From positions 1,550,001-1,614,000 of the forward strand of contig NZ_CP083760.1 in assembly GCF_020149915.1 (NCBI RefSeq): DNA of 64,000 nt. The letters run 5' to 3'. The stretch comes from Candidatus Sulfidibacterium hydrothermale (GTDB lineage: Bacteria > Bacteroidota > Bacteroidia > Bacteroidales > F082). The position numbers were made by a program, and so were the translations under genes. How positions within the stretch are numbered: the stretch's first letter is position 1; each line of letters opens with the position of its first letter. Shown piece by piece: positions 25,772 through 33,304 of the stretch. Under the pieces are notes generated by a model. The model was given only the letters and a program-made list of their open reading frames with translations, did not search any database and was not told the DNA's origin.

Positions 25772-27697
25772 GTGGCTTTTTTTGAAAAAAGATACTTCGT
25801 TTTCTTCCTTTTCCTGCTGGGGATTTTCTCCCCTTTGTTTCTTCGGGCACAAACAGACGAAACGACCGCAGATACTACCCAATCGGTAGATACTACATCG
25901 GTTTATTATTTTACCGGTTCGCTGGATAGTTTAAAGATTGGGGCTTTGCATTATGTGGATACGACGATTACTACTTTTAATCAATATGCCCCTACCGAAC
26001 AGCATAACCGGATGTACAATACGCTCAGTAATGTGGGGCTGGCTTCGATTAACCGGGTGTTTACTCCTTATACGCCAATCGGTTATTCCCTGCGATCCAA
26101 GGTTTTTTCCCCGTTTATGTGTTACAATGATCAGGTCCGGTATTATAAACTGAAACGTCCTATGACGGATTTGCAGTATGTGATGGGACCAAAGCGGGAG
26201 CAGACTTTAGGGGTAACATTCAGCCGTAAAATGTCCAAGCTCTTTACTTTTGGGCTTCATCTGTATCTTGTAAATTCTCCGGGAAGTTACCTGAATAGCA
26301 AATCGGATGATAAATACACCTATTTTACTTCGCGTTATCATACGGCGAACAATCGATATGCTATTATAGCTAATTATTTGTATAATAAAGTAATAACAGA
26401 AGAAAACGGAGGAATTCTATATGATTCTCTTTTCTCGCAGAATCTGGAGAAAGATCGTCAGGCTATTCCGGTTTATCTGAATACAGCCCAAAACAAGGTA
26501 AAAGCTTCTGGCTTTTATATTGAGCAGTATTTTAATCTGATGAAGCCGGGAATGCGAAAAGATTCTACCCAACGGACTTTGGCGGGGGGGAGTGTGTTCT
26601 ATTCGTTTTTGTATCAGCGGAATCAAATGGTTTATACCGATGATGCGGGTGTTGATACGCTTTTTTATCAGGATTTTCCGACGGTTTTTGATACGTTGAA
26701 TACGTATGATTCTGTATATCAGCAATTGATCAGAAACCGTTTCATGTGGTCGAGCCTGGCGTATAACGATGATAAGTTAAGCCATATTTTTCGGGCGCAT
26801 TTTGGGGTTACCTTTGACCATATTTTGCAAACACTCCCATACGATTCGATACGCTATTTTAATAATCAGTTGATTCCTTTTGGCGGAATAGCGCTTAAAC
26901 TTTTTAACCGGAGTTTTTTAAATGCAACGGCTGATATGGTTTTTGGCGGGTATAACACAGGAGACTTGAAAATAGATGGAAGTTTGTTGCAGTACCTGGG
27001 CTCGATGACAAAAAATGTGGGACAGCTTTATTTTCGGGTGGTGTTTCAAAACAAAACGCCTGAATGGTATTTTACCCATTACCAGTCTAACCGTTTTAAC
27101 TGGAATCTGAATCTGGATAAAGAGCGAATCTTCTCTTTTACAGGGGAGTACCGGTACAAAACGGTAAAGGCAGGAGTAAACTTTATTTCGCTGGGAAATT
27201 ATACTTATTTCAACGATTCGGTGTTTCCGCAGCAAACTTCCTCTCCGGGAAGCGTGATGAAGATTTATACTGAAGGAACCATTCCGTTACACTATTTTGG
27301 TATTAATTTGCGGGCGGTTTATCAAAGTACTTCCATGCCTTCCGCTTTGCATTTGCCTGCTTTTACCGGAAAAATGAATCTCTTTTTCAAAAAATGGATC
27401 TTTAAAGGAGCAGCCCATTTGCAAACCGGGGTTCAGTTATCCTATTTTACCCAATATTATGCCGATGCATATATGCCAGAGTTAAGAGCTTTTTATTTGC
27501 AGCATGAACGAAAAATAGGGGACTACCTCTATCTGGATTTGTATGCTACCATGAAAATAAAAAGTCTGCGTTTTTTCTTGCAAGGGAAGAATATGCTGGG
27601 CTTTGTGGAGAAAAACAAAAAATATTACAGTACACCGGGATATCCGGCTGCTGATGGCGGATTTTATCTTGGGATAAGCTGGAAACTGTATAATTGA
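25772..27697 (+). CDS. putative porin (Porin_10-like outer-membrane barrel)
   Basis: Outer-membrane beta-barrel of 641 residues from the GTG at 25772, which begins a signal peptide (AFFEKRYFVFFLFLLGIF, then LRAQ). The mature N-terminus (SLKIGALHYVDTTITTFNQY, then YYKLKRPMTDLQYVMGPKRE) resembles the Bacteroidota Porin_10 family. The body shows amphipathic strands and many aromatic residues and ends with LGISWKLYN. The frame stays open to a TTG at 25685 inside aroC, but that start would lie upstream of the promoter at 25740 and add no signal sequence. Substrate unknown. Confidence 0.82.
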   Translation: MAFFEKRYFVFFLFLLGIFSPLFLRAQTDETTADTTQSVDTTSVYYFTGSLDSLKIGALHYVDTTITTFNQYAPTEQHNRMYNTLSNVGLASINRVFTPYTPIGYSLRSKVFSPFMCYNDQVRYYKLKRPMTDLQYVMGPKREQTLGVTFSRKMSKLFTFGLHLYLVNSPGSYLNSKSDDKYTYFTSRYHTANNRYAIIANYLYNKVITEENGGILYDSLFSQNLEKDRQAIPVYLNTAQNKVKASGFYIEQYFNLMKPGMRKDSTQRTLAGGSVFYSFLYQRNQMVYTDDAGVDTLFYQDFPTVFDTLNTYDSVYQQLIRNRFMWSSLAYNDDKLSHIFRAHFGVTFDHILQTLPYDSIRYFNNQLIPFGGIALKLFNRSFLNATADMVFGGYNTGDLKIDGSLLQYLGSMTKNVGQLYFRVVFQNKTPEWYFTHYQSNRFNWNLNLDKERIFSFTGEYRYKTVKAGVNFISLGNYTYFNDSVFPQQTSSPGSVMKIYTEGTIPLHYFGINLRAVYQSTSMPSALHLPAFTGKMNLFFKKWIFKGAAHLQTGVQLSYFTQYYADAYMPELRAFYLQHERKIGDYLYLDLYATMKIKSLRFFLQGKNMLGFVEKNKKYYSTPGYPAADGGFYLGISWKLYN

Positions 27698-27721
27698 TTC
27701 CGGTAGCGTCTGTTGAAAGAA

Positions 27722-29008
27722 TCAGTCCAGCTCTTTTTTGTATGTTTCCGGCATAAACAAAAGGGTGACCATAGCAATGATGGCAGTGGCAATAAGATAG
27801 TAAACCGGCATCAGTACATTTCCGTTTGTAATTTTTATAAGCCAAACCGAAACCATGGGCGTTGTCCCGCCAAACAAAGCCAGAGCAATATTATAACTTA
27901 TTGAAAGTCCGGTATAGCGTACTTTAGCCGGAAATGCTTCTGTCATTAAAGCAGGGATAACTCCTTGAAAAATTCCTTCCAGCACCGAAAAGGCCAACAT
28001 CGCTGTCAGAATGGCCCAATAAGTTTTTTTGAACAATAAAAAGAAGAGCGGGTAAGAAAACAGGATAAAACCGCCCAGTGAAATAAACAAAGTGAGCTTT
28101 CTTCCCCACCGGTCACTTAAGTGTCCGAAGAAAGGAATAATCAGCATCATAAAAATGATGGCAATGGTGTGAACCGACAGGGCATCATCGAGTTTTACGT
28201 GTAAAAAGGTGTGCAGATAGGAGGGGAGAAAGATGAAAAGAAGGTAAACGGAAACCCCGAAAGCCCAGCTGACCAGAATGATTTTTAATGCTTGCATTTT
28301 GTAATGGGCAAAAAACTCAGCCAACGGAACTTTATAGGTTTGTTCTTTTTTCATGATCTCCTGAAAACGTTGATCATCACTCATATCTTTTCGGAGATAG
28401 AGTCCGGCAATACCGATGACCGCGCCAAAAAGGAAAGGAATCCGCCATCCGAAACTGTTCACCTGTGCTGTGCTGAATACAGAAGTAACGATGGCTGCAA
28501 TGGCTGCGCCGATGAGCATTCCCCCAAAAACGCCGAAAGTGGTCCAGCTGCCATAAAAGCCCCGTTTCCCGGGTGGAGCTTTTTCGGTAAGAAAGGAAAT
28601 GGATCCTGTAAATTCTCCACCTACCGAAAGCCCTTGTAACAGCCGTAAAATCACGAGCAAGAGGGCCGAATACCATCCGATAGAAGCATACGTAGGCAGA
28701 AAACCGATTAATGTGGTTGGAATGGCCATCATTAAAATGGAGATCAAGAGTGCTTTTTTTCGTCCTTGTTTATCTCCGATATGGCCGAAAATGACTCCGC
28801 CAATAGGACGCATCAGATAGCCGGCAGCAAAAATACCAAAAGCAGAAATCAATTGAACGATCTTATCTTCTTTCGGAAAAAACTGGGAACCAATAATGGT
28901 AGCAAAGAATCCGTAAACCGTAAAATCGTACCACTCCATGATGTTACCGGAAAATCCGGCAATGAGTGAATGTTTGTTCATTTGAAACGAAGTTTCTTCT
29001 CTTTCCAT
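27722..29008 (-). CDS. MHS-family MFS transporter (ProP/KgtP-like)
   Basis: Metabolite:proton symporter of the MHS branch of the major facilitator superfamily, 428 residues, twelve helices. Diagnostic stretches: SGNIMEWYDFTVYGFFA at helix 1, GYLMRPIGGVIFGHIGDKQGRKKAL at the helix 2-3 loop (described; key motif GxxxDxxGRK), and LLQGLSVGGEFTGS at helix 4. The family carries osmolytes such as betaine and proline or dicarboxylates; which applies here is not readable. Alone between the porin (convergent) and the 2-oxoacid oxidoreductase operon. Confidence 0.9.
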   Translation of the reverse strand: MEREETSFQMNKHSLIAGFSGNIMEWYDFTVYGFFATIIGSQFFPKEDKIVQLISAFGIFAAGYLMRPIGGVIFGHIGDKQGRKKALLISILMMAIPTTLIGFLPTYASIGWYSALLLVILRLLQGLSVGGEFTGSISFLTEKAPPGKRGFYGSWTTFGVFGGMLIGAAIAAIVTSVFSTAQVNSFGWRIPFLFGAVIGIAGLYLRKDMSDDQRFQEIMKKEQTYKVPLAEFFAHYKMQALKIILVSWAFGVSVYLLFIFLPSYLHTFLHVKLDDALSVHTIAIIFMMLIIPFFGHLSDRWGRKLTLFISLGGFILFSYPLFFLLFKKTYWAILTAMLAFSVLEGIFQGVIPALMTEAFPAKVRYTGLSISYNIALALFGGTTPMVSVWLIKITNGNVLMPVYYLIATAIIAMVTLLFMPETYKKELD

Positions 29009-29055
29009 GGGTTTGATTTTTAAACCCTTAAAAATAACAAAAAAATCTTCTACAA

Positions 29056-29086
29056 AAAAACCGGCTTCATTATGAAGCCGGTTTTT
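29056..29086 (-). terminator. intrinsic terminator after the 2-oxoacid:ferredoxin oxidoreductase operon
   Basis: AAAAACCGGCTTCA paired with TGAAGCCGGTTTTT around TTA, a 14-bp stem followed by T-runs on either strand. It lies just after the stop of the gamma subunit (29114). Confidence 0.85.
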
Positions 29087-29113
29087 CTCTTTATACAGGT
29101 TAATTCGGGATTG

Positions 29114-29668
29114 CTATTTTACTTCATGTACCACTTCCACACTTTTCATTCCCAGCCGTATGGCCTCTTCGTTCAACGGAATGAGTTTATGGTGGCGTTC
29201 GGGTAATGATTTTTTTAATCCTTTGATTACATTTTCAAATTGAACCACCGGTTTTATGGTAAGATAAGCACCCAGAACAATCATGTTGAAAATTTTGGTG
29301 TTTCCCATTTCTGCAGCTTTTTTGGCTCCTTCTACCCGGTAGATATTGATATCTTTTCGTGTAGGGTGCCTTAAAATGCCGTTGGGATCATAAAGAAGAA
29401 CCCCGCCTGGTTTTACAGTAGGTTCAAATTTATCCATCGATTGTTGATTGAGTATAATGGCCGTATCGTAAGCGCGCAAAATCGGAGAGCTGATACGTTC
29501 GTCACTCAGAATTACCGTCACGTTAGCTGTTCCGCCGCGCATTTCAGGACCGTACGAAGGCATCCAGCTTACTTCCTGATTTTGCATAATGCCCGAGTAA
29601 GCCAGAATCTTTCCCATGGAAAGTACCCCTTGTCCGCCAAAACCGGCTATGATGATTTCTTCAGTCAT
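29114..29668 (-). CDS. 2-oxoacid:ferredoxin oxidoreductase, gamma subunit
   Basis: Catalytic gamma domain of a four-subunit Vor/Kor-type enzyme that oxidatively decarboxylates a 2-oxoacid to acyl-CoA and reduces ferredoxin. The 184 residues begin EEIIIAGFGGQGVLSMGKIL, the family hallmark glycine-rich motif, followed by SWMPSYGPEMRGGTANVTV. Last gene of the operon ferredoxin-alpha-beta-gamma, 25 bp after the beta gene and followed by a strong terminator. The operon order is that of both 2-ketoisovalerate (VorDBAC) and 2-oxoglutarate (KorDABC) enzymes, so the substrate is left open. Confidence 0.92.
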   Translation of the reverse strand: MTEEIIIAGFGGQGVLSMGKILAYSGIMQNQEVSWMPSYGPEMRGGTANVTVILSDERISSPILRAYDTAIILNQQSMDKFEPTVKPGGVLLYDPNGILRHPTRKDINIYRVEGAKKAAEMGNTKIFNMIVLGAYLTIKPVVQFENVIKGLKKSLPERHHKLIPLNEEAIRLGMKSVEVVHEVK

Positions 29669-29693
29669 TTTTTCGTGGTTTTAAGATTTAAAT

Positions 29694-30482
29694 CTATTTT
29701 ACTAATTGGCCGTCAACTTTAATATCCCCAATGGGATAAAATGGAAACATATTTTCTTCCATCCAGTTGTTGGCATCTACCGGAGTCATTTTCCAGCCTG
29801 AATTACAATTGGAAACAACTTCTACAAAAGAGAGTCCCGGTGCTTTGTCAATCTGGTTCTGGAAAGCTTTTTTGATGGCCCGTTTGGCTTTACGAACGGC
29901 CGACGGGGTGTGAACCGCCTGGCGTGTTACATAGTATGTTCCGGGAAGCTGGGCAACCAGCTCTGTGATTTTCAAAGGATGTCCCATTAGGGATAAATCA
30001 CGTCCGTAAGGTGATGTGGACGTTTTCATTCCTTCGAGAGTTGTTGGTGCCATTTGTCCCCCGGTCATGCCGTAGATTCCGTTGTTGATGAAAATGATTA
30101 CAATTTGCTCACCGCGGTTACAGGCATGAATGGTTTCAGCAGTACCGATGGCTGCCAGGTCACCGTCACCCTGATAAGTGAATACCACGTTGTCGGGCCA
30201 CAATCTTTTGATAGCGGTCGCCAACGCCGGTGCACGGCCGTGAGCAGCTTCTTGCATGTCCACATTCATGAATTCATAAGCCAGCACAGAACATCCTACC
30301 GGAGCAACGCCTACGGTTACATTTTCTTTTCCGAGTTCTTCTATCACTTCCATAATGAGCCGGTGGGTAGTACCGTGACCGCAGCCTGGACAATAACTTA
30401 ACGGTTTGTCCGTCATGAGCTTGGTCTTTTGGTAAACCAGATTTTCCGGTTTGATAATATCTTTTAGTGTGATTTCCGACAT
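29694..30482 (-). CDS. 2-oxoacid:ferredoxin oxidoreductase, beta subunit (thiamine diphosphate binding)
   Basis: TPP-binding beta subunit, 262 residues. Visible: YCPGCGHGTTHRL near residues 30-42, with the Cys-x-x-Cys seen in KorB/VorA-type subunits, and the TPP motif GDGDLAAIGTAETIHA ending in FINNGIYGMTGGQ. It starts 3 bp after the alpha stop, so the subunits are translationally coupled. It forms the active site with the alpha subunit at 30486; electrons pass to the ferredoxin subunit at 31596. Confidence 0.93.
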   Translation of the reverse strand: MSEITLKDIIKPENLVYQKTKLMTDKPLSYCPGCGHGTTHRLIMEVIEELGKENVTVGVAPVGCSVLAYEFMNVDMQEAAHGRAPALATAIKRLWPDNVVFTYQGDGDLAAIGTAETIHACNRGEQIVIIFINNGIYGMTGGQMAPTTLEGMKTSTSPYGRDLSLMGHPLKITELVAQLPGTYYVTRQAVHTPSAVRKAKRAIKKAFQNQIDKAPGLSFVEVVSNCNSGWKMTPVDANNWMEENMFPFYPIGDIKVDGQLVK

Positions 30483-30485
30483 GGC

Positions 30486-31571
30486 TTATCCTCCTATAAT
30501 TTTATGTTCAAGGGCATCAACGACCTCTTCCGGTGAATGAATCATCCCACCAAGGCGCCCGTAATATTCAACTTTTACTTTTCCATTTACGGCAAGACGG
30601 ATATCTTCCACCATCTGGCCTGCACTCATTTCTACGGAAAGGAAACCTTTTACTCCCCGGTCTACCATATTTTGGATTTCTTTTGTGGGGAAAGGCCAGA
30701 GTGTAATGGGGCGTAACAAGCCTACTTTATGCCCTTTTTCACGAAGTAATTTCATCGCTTTTAAGGAAACCCGGGCACTGGTGCCGTAAGCAACCAATAC
30801 ATAATCGGCATCGTCACATTCCAGTTTTTCAAAGCGGACTTCTTTTTCGGTGATTTCGCGATACTTTTCCTGAAGGTGATGGTTGTGATCTTCAAGTCGT
30901 TGCGGATCCAGGTCCAGCGATGTCAGGATTCTTCTTTCCCCGTTTTTGGGTTTCCCGTTGGTGGCCCACGGGTAACGGGCTTTTACTTCTTCGTCGGTCA
31001 GGCGCGGAATGGGTTCGAAAAATTCCACTTTTTCCATCATTTGGCCGATAGCTCCGTCAGAAAGAATCATGACCGGGTTGCGGTATTTAAAAGCCAGGTC
31101 ATAGGCAACGGGAACAAAATCAGCCATTTCCTGTACTGAAGAAGGAGCCAGAACAATCAGCCGGTAATCGCCATGACCACCGCCTTTGGTTGCCTGAAAA
31201 TAGTCGGATTGTGATGGCTGGATATCACCCAATCCCGGGCCGCCACGGACCACGTTAATGATCAAAATCGGAATTTCTGCTCCGGCAATATAAGAGAGTC
31301 CTTCCTGCATCAGGCTGATTCCCGGGCTGGAAGATGAAGTAACGACCTTTTTTCCGGTTCCGCCACCTCCATAAAGCATATTGATAGAGGCCACCTCACT
31401 TTCGGCTTGTAATACCACCATTCCTGTTTTTTCCCACGGCTTGTTGGCCATGAGATATTCCAGCACCTCGGATTGGGGGGTGATGGGGTATCCGAAATAA
31501 CCGTCTGTGCCGGCACGAATAATGGCTTCGGCCAGGGCCTCGTTTCCTTTCATTAATTTAAGTTCACCCAT
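30486..31571 (-). CDS. 2-oxoacid:ferredoxin oxidoreductase, alpha subunit (VorB/KorA type)
   Basis: Alpha subunit of 361 residues: pyrimidine-binding domain with GNEALAEAIIRAGTDGYFGYPITPQSEV at the N-terminus (described; YPITP is the family motif), the SSSPGISLMQEGLSY segment, GLGDIQPSQSDYFQA, and a C-terminal transketolase-like domain (YVLVAYGTSARVSLKAM). The sequence looks closest to proteins usually named VorB (3-methyl-2-oxobutanoate) from memory, but 2-oxoglutarate cannot be excluded. Second gene of the operon, 24 bp after the ferredoxin gene. Confidence 0.92.
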   Translation of the reverse strand: MGELKLMKGNEALAEAIIRAGTDGYFGYPITPQSEVLEYLMANKPWEKTGMVVLQAESEVASINMLYGGGGTGKKVVTSSSSPGISLMQEGLSYIAGAEIPILIINVVRGGPGLGDIQPSQSDYFQATKGGGHGDYRLIVLAPSSVQEMADFVPVAYDLAFKYRNPVMILSDGAIGQMMEKVEFFEPIPRLTDEEVKARYPWATNGKPKNGERRILTSLDLDPQRLEDHNHHLQEKYREITEKEVRFEKLECDDADYVLVAYGTSARVSLKAMKLLREKGHKVGLLRPITLWPFPTKEIQNMVDRGVKGFLSVEMSAGQMVEDIRLAVNGKVKVEYYGRLGGMIHSPEEVVDALEHKIIGG

Positions 31572-31595
31572 ATCTTTTTATTTTACTTTTTTACA

Positions 31596-31823
31596 TTATT
31601 GAACTTTTATCCTGTACACCGTAATTACCCCGTCGGGGCAAACTACAGCACAGTTAGTACATCCGGTACAGGCATCGGGGTTTACCATGTAGGCGTAATG
31701 ATAGCCTTTCCCGTTAACTTCCTTCGCCAGCGCAATGACATCGGTAGGGCAGGCGGGAACACATACCCCGCATCCTTTACACTTTTCGATATCCACTACA
31801 ATGGCGCCTTTCACTTTTGCCAT
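31596..31823 (-). CDS. 2-oxoacid:ferredoxin oxidoreductase, delta subunit (2x[4Fe-4S] ferredoxin)
   Basis: A 75-residue bacterial-type ferredoxin with two complete [4Fe-4S] motifs: Cys15, 18, 21, 25 (CKGCGVCVPACP) and Cys52, 55, 58, 62 (CTGCTNCAVVCP). It is the electron-accepting subunit of the downstream alpha/beta/gamma enzyme and the first gene of that operon. The oxygen-sensitive chemistry of the complex supports an anaerobic or microaerobic lifestyle. The 234-bp gap upstream (31824-32057) is AT-rich and holds no other feature I can support. Confidence 0.94.
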   Translation of the reverse strand: MAKVKGAIVVDIEKCKGCGVCVPACPTDVIALAKEVNGKGYHYAYMVNPDACTGCTNCAVVCPDGVITVYRIKVQ

Positions 31824-32057
31824 ATCTTAATTTTTTTATAGGGTTGTTAAATTTTTGCACGAAATTACAATTTTAGTTGAATTTTTTTCCTAAGTAAATT
31901 ACTGATTTTTCATTTCTCCATTTATTTATAAAGGTTTTAAATATTGTAAACGCCTAAAAATCAAATTAACTAAAGTTAAATGATTAACAATAATTTCAGA
32001 TAAACAAAACAGGAAATGGAAACAGATATAGAACCTTAAGGAAAGATTTCGTGTTGG

Positions 32058-33209
32058 TTAATGCAACCAATAGGCCATTCCTACACCAATAAAGGTAGCT
32101 ATGGCGTAGCCCAGTGTTCCGCAAAGAATGGCCGGAATAACCAGTGATTTCCAGCGCCGCCCCACAGCCATGGCTGCTGCCGTGGTAGGTCCGCCCATGT
32201 TGGCATTGGAAGCAATGACAATTTCAGCCAGGTCGAGATTGAAAAGTTTGCCAAAAACCAAAATGAAAATCAGGTGAACCAACAGAATCAGTCCGGCGAA
32301 AAGAAAAAGAATAGGGCCTACTTTCAGAACAATAAGCACATTGGCACTGGCACCAATGGCTGCAAAGAAGATTTGCATTAAAAAGGTTCCGATTTGGTCG
32401 GCTCCTTTAATGGCATTCATCTGCCGGGGAAATAGGGTCGCCACGGTAACTACCAACAGGGTGATGATTAAAATAGCACTGCCTTTGATCCCAATCAGAT
32501 CCTGTAAGTAAAAACTAATGGCAGCTGCCAGAAGGCCAATACTAAGCGCTTTTCCCATATCCAGTAAATCGGGGTTTTCGTAAGCCGTTTCGATGATTTC
32601 CTGGGTTTCGGCAGCCTCCTCTGCTTTTTGCTGATGAATGTTTTTGTAGCGTTTTTTCAAAAATCCGATACCTGGTAAGGCAAACAGGATCAGAAAGTAG
32701 ATGGTCATGACCAGGTTGTCGGCAGCCACACCGGCCGTAAGCAGGTCACTGGAGTGTAAATGCAACGCTTCGGAAGTAGCTACGTAGTTCATGGAACCGC
32801 CGATATACGTTGAACAAAAAATTCCGGCCAGTTTCCATCCTTCTTCTCCTAACGGAATGGTTTTAAAGGCAATAATGGTTCCGACAACAGTACCTACAGC
32901 ACCAATGCCAAACGCAATCAGCGTAGGGCCGGCTTCTTTGATGATGCGCCGGATATTGGCTTTGAACAGCAAAAGCGGAACGGCAAGCGGAACCAGATAA
33001 GACCACACAATGTCGTAAGTGGATGATTGGGTCGGGATAATGGATAGGTTTGAAAGAGTAAAAGTGGCAAGAATAGAAATTACTACTGCAGAAAGTTTAC
33101 TTCCCCATTTTGTGTTTTGTTCAGCCCATATACCAAAAGTAGCGGCAACAATTAAAACAGCCCAAAGCATCCAAGCCTGATCAGGGCCAATAAGTGCGTG
33201 TCCGGTCAT
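32058..33209 (-). CDS. DUF819 family membrane protein
   Basis: Inner-membrane protein of 383 residues with about ten helices, matching the DUF819 (YjcL-like) family: start ALIGPDQAWMLWAVLIVAATFGIW (first 15 residues diagnostic), the IPLGEEGWKLAGIFCSTYIGGSMNYVATSEAL region with the conserved GGSxNYVA motif, and the C-terminal NANMGGPTTAAAMAVGRRWKSL region. The family is thought to transport small molecules but no substrate is established. A cytoplasmic Glu/Lys-rich loop lies around residues 175-205. Own promoter at 33227. Confidence 0.88.
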   Translation of the reverse strand: MTGHALIGPDQAWMLWAVLIVAATFGIWAEQNTKWGSKLSAVVISILATFTLSNLSIIPTQSSTYDIVWSYLVPLAVPLLLFKANIRRIIKEAGPTLIAFGIGAVGTVVGTIIAFKTIPLGEEGWKLAGIFCSTYIGGSMNYVATSEALHLHSSDLLTAGVAADNLVMTIYFLILFALPGIGFLKKRYKNIHQQKAEEAAETQEIIETAYENPDLLDMGKALSIGLLAAAISFYLQDLIGIKGSAILIITLLVVTVATLFPRQMNAIKGADQIGTFLMQIFFAAIGASANVLIVLKVGPILFLFAGLILLVHLIFILVFGKLFNLDLAEIVIASNANMGGPTTAAAMAVGRRWKSLVIPAILCGTLGYAIATFIGVGMAYWLH

Positions 33210-33226
33210 AATTCATATTTTGGGGG

Positions 33227-33234
33227 CAAATGTA
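33227..33234 (-). promoter_or_regulatory. Bacteroidota -7 promoter element for the DUF819 gene
   Basis: TACATTTG on the minus strand matches TAnnTTTG, 17 bp before the ATG. Confidence 0.45.
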
Positions 33235-33304
33235 GAAGATTATTCCGAAGAAAGAAAACCTGTTTTTTTGTCCTGTTCCGGTTGAAAAAATGTCAGAAAT
33301 CCGG

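Noticed and set aside
31824-32057. Possible RNA gene or riboswitch before the ferredoxin operon
   Set aside because: The gap is AT-rich with no stable stem or conserved motif that I can support.
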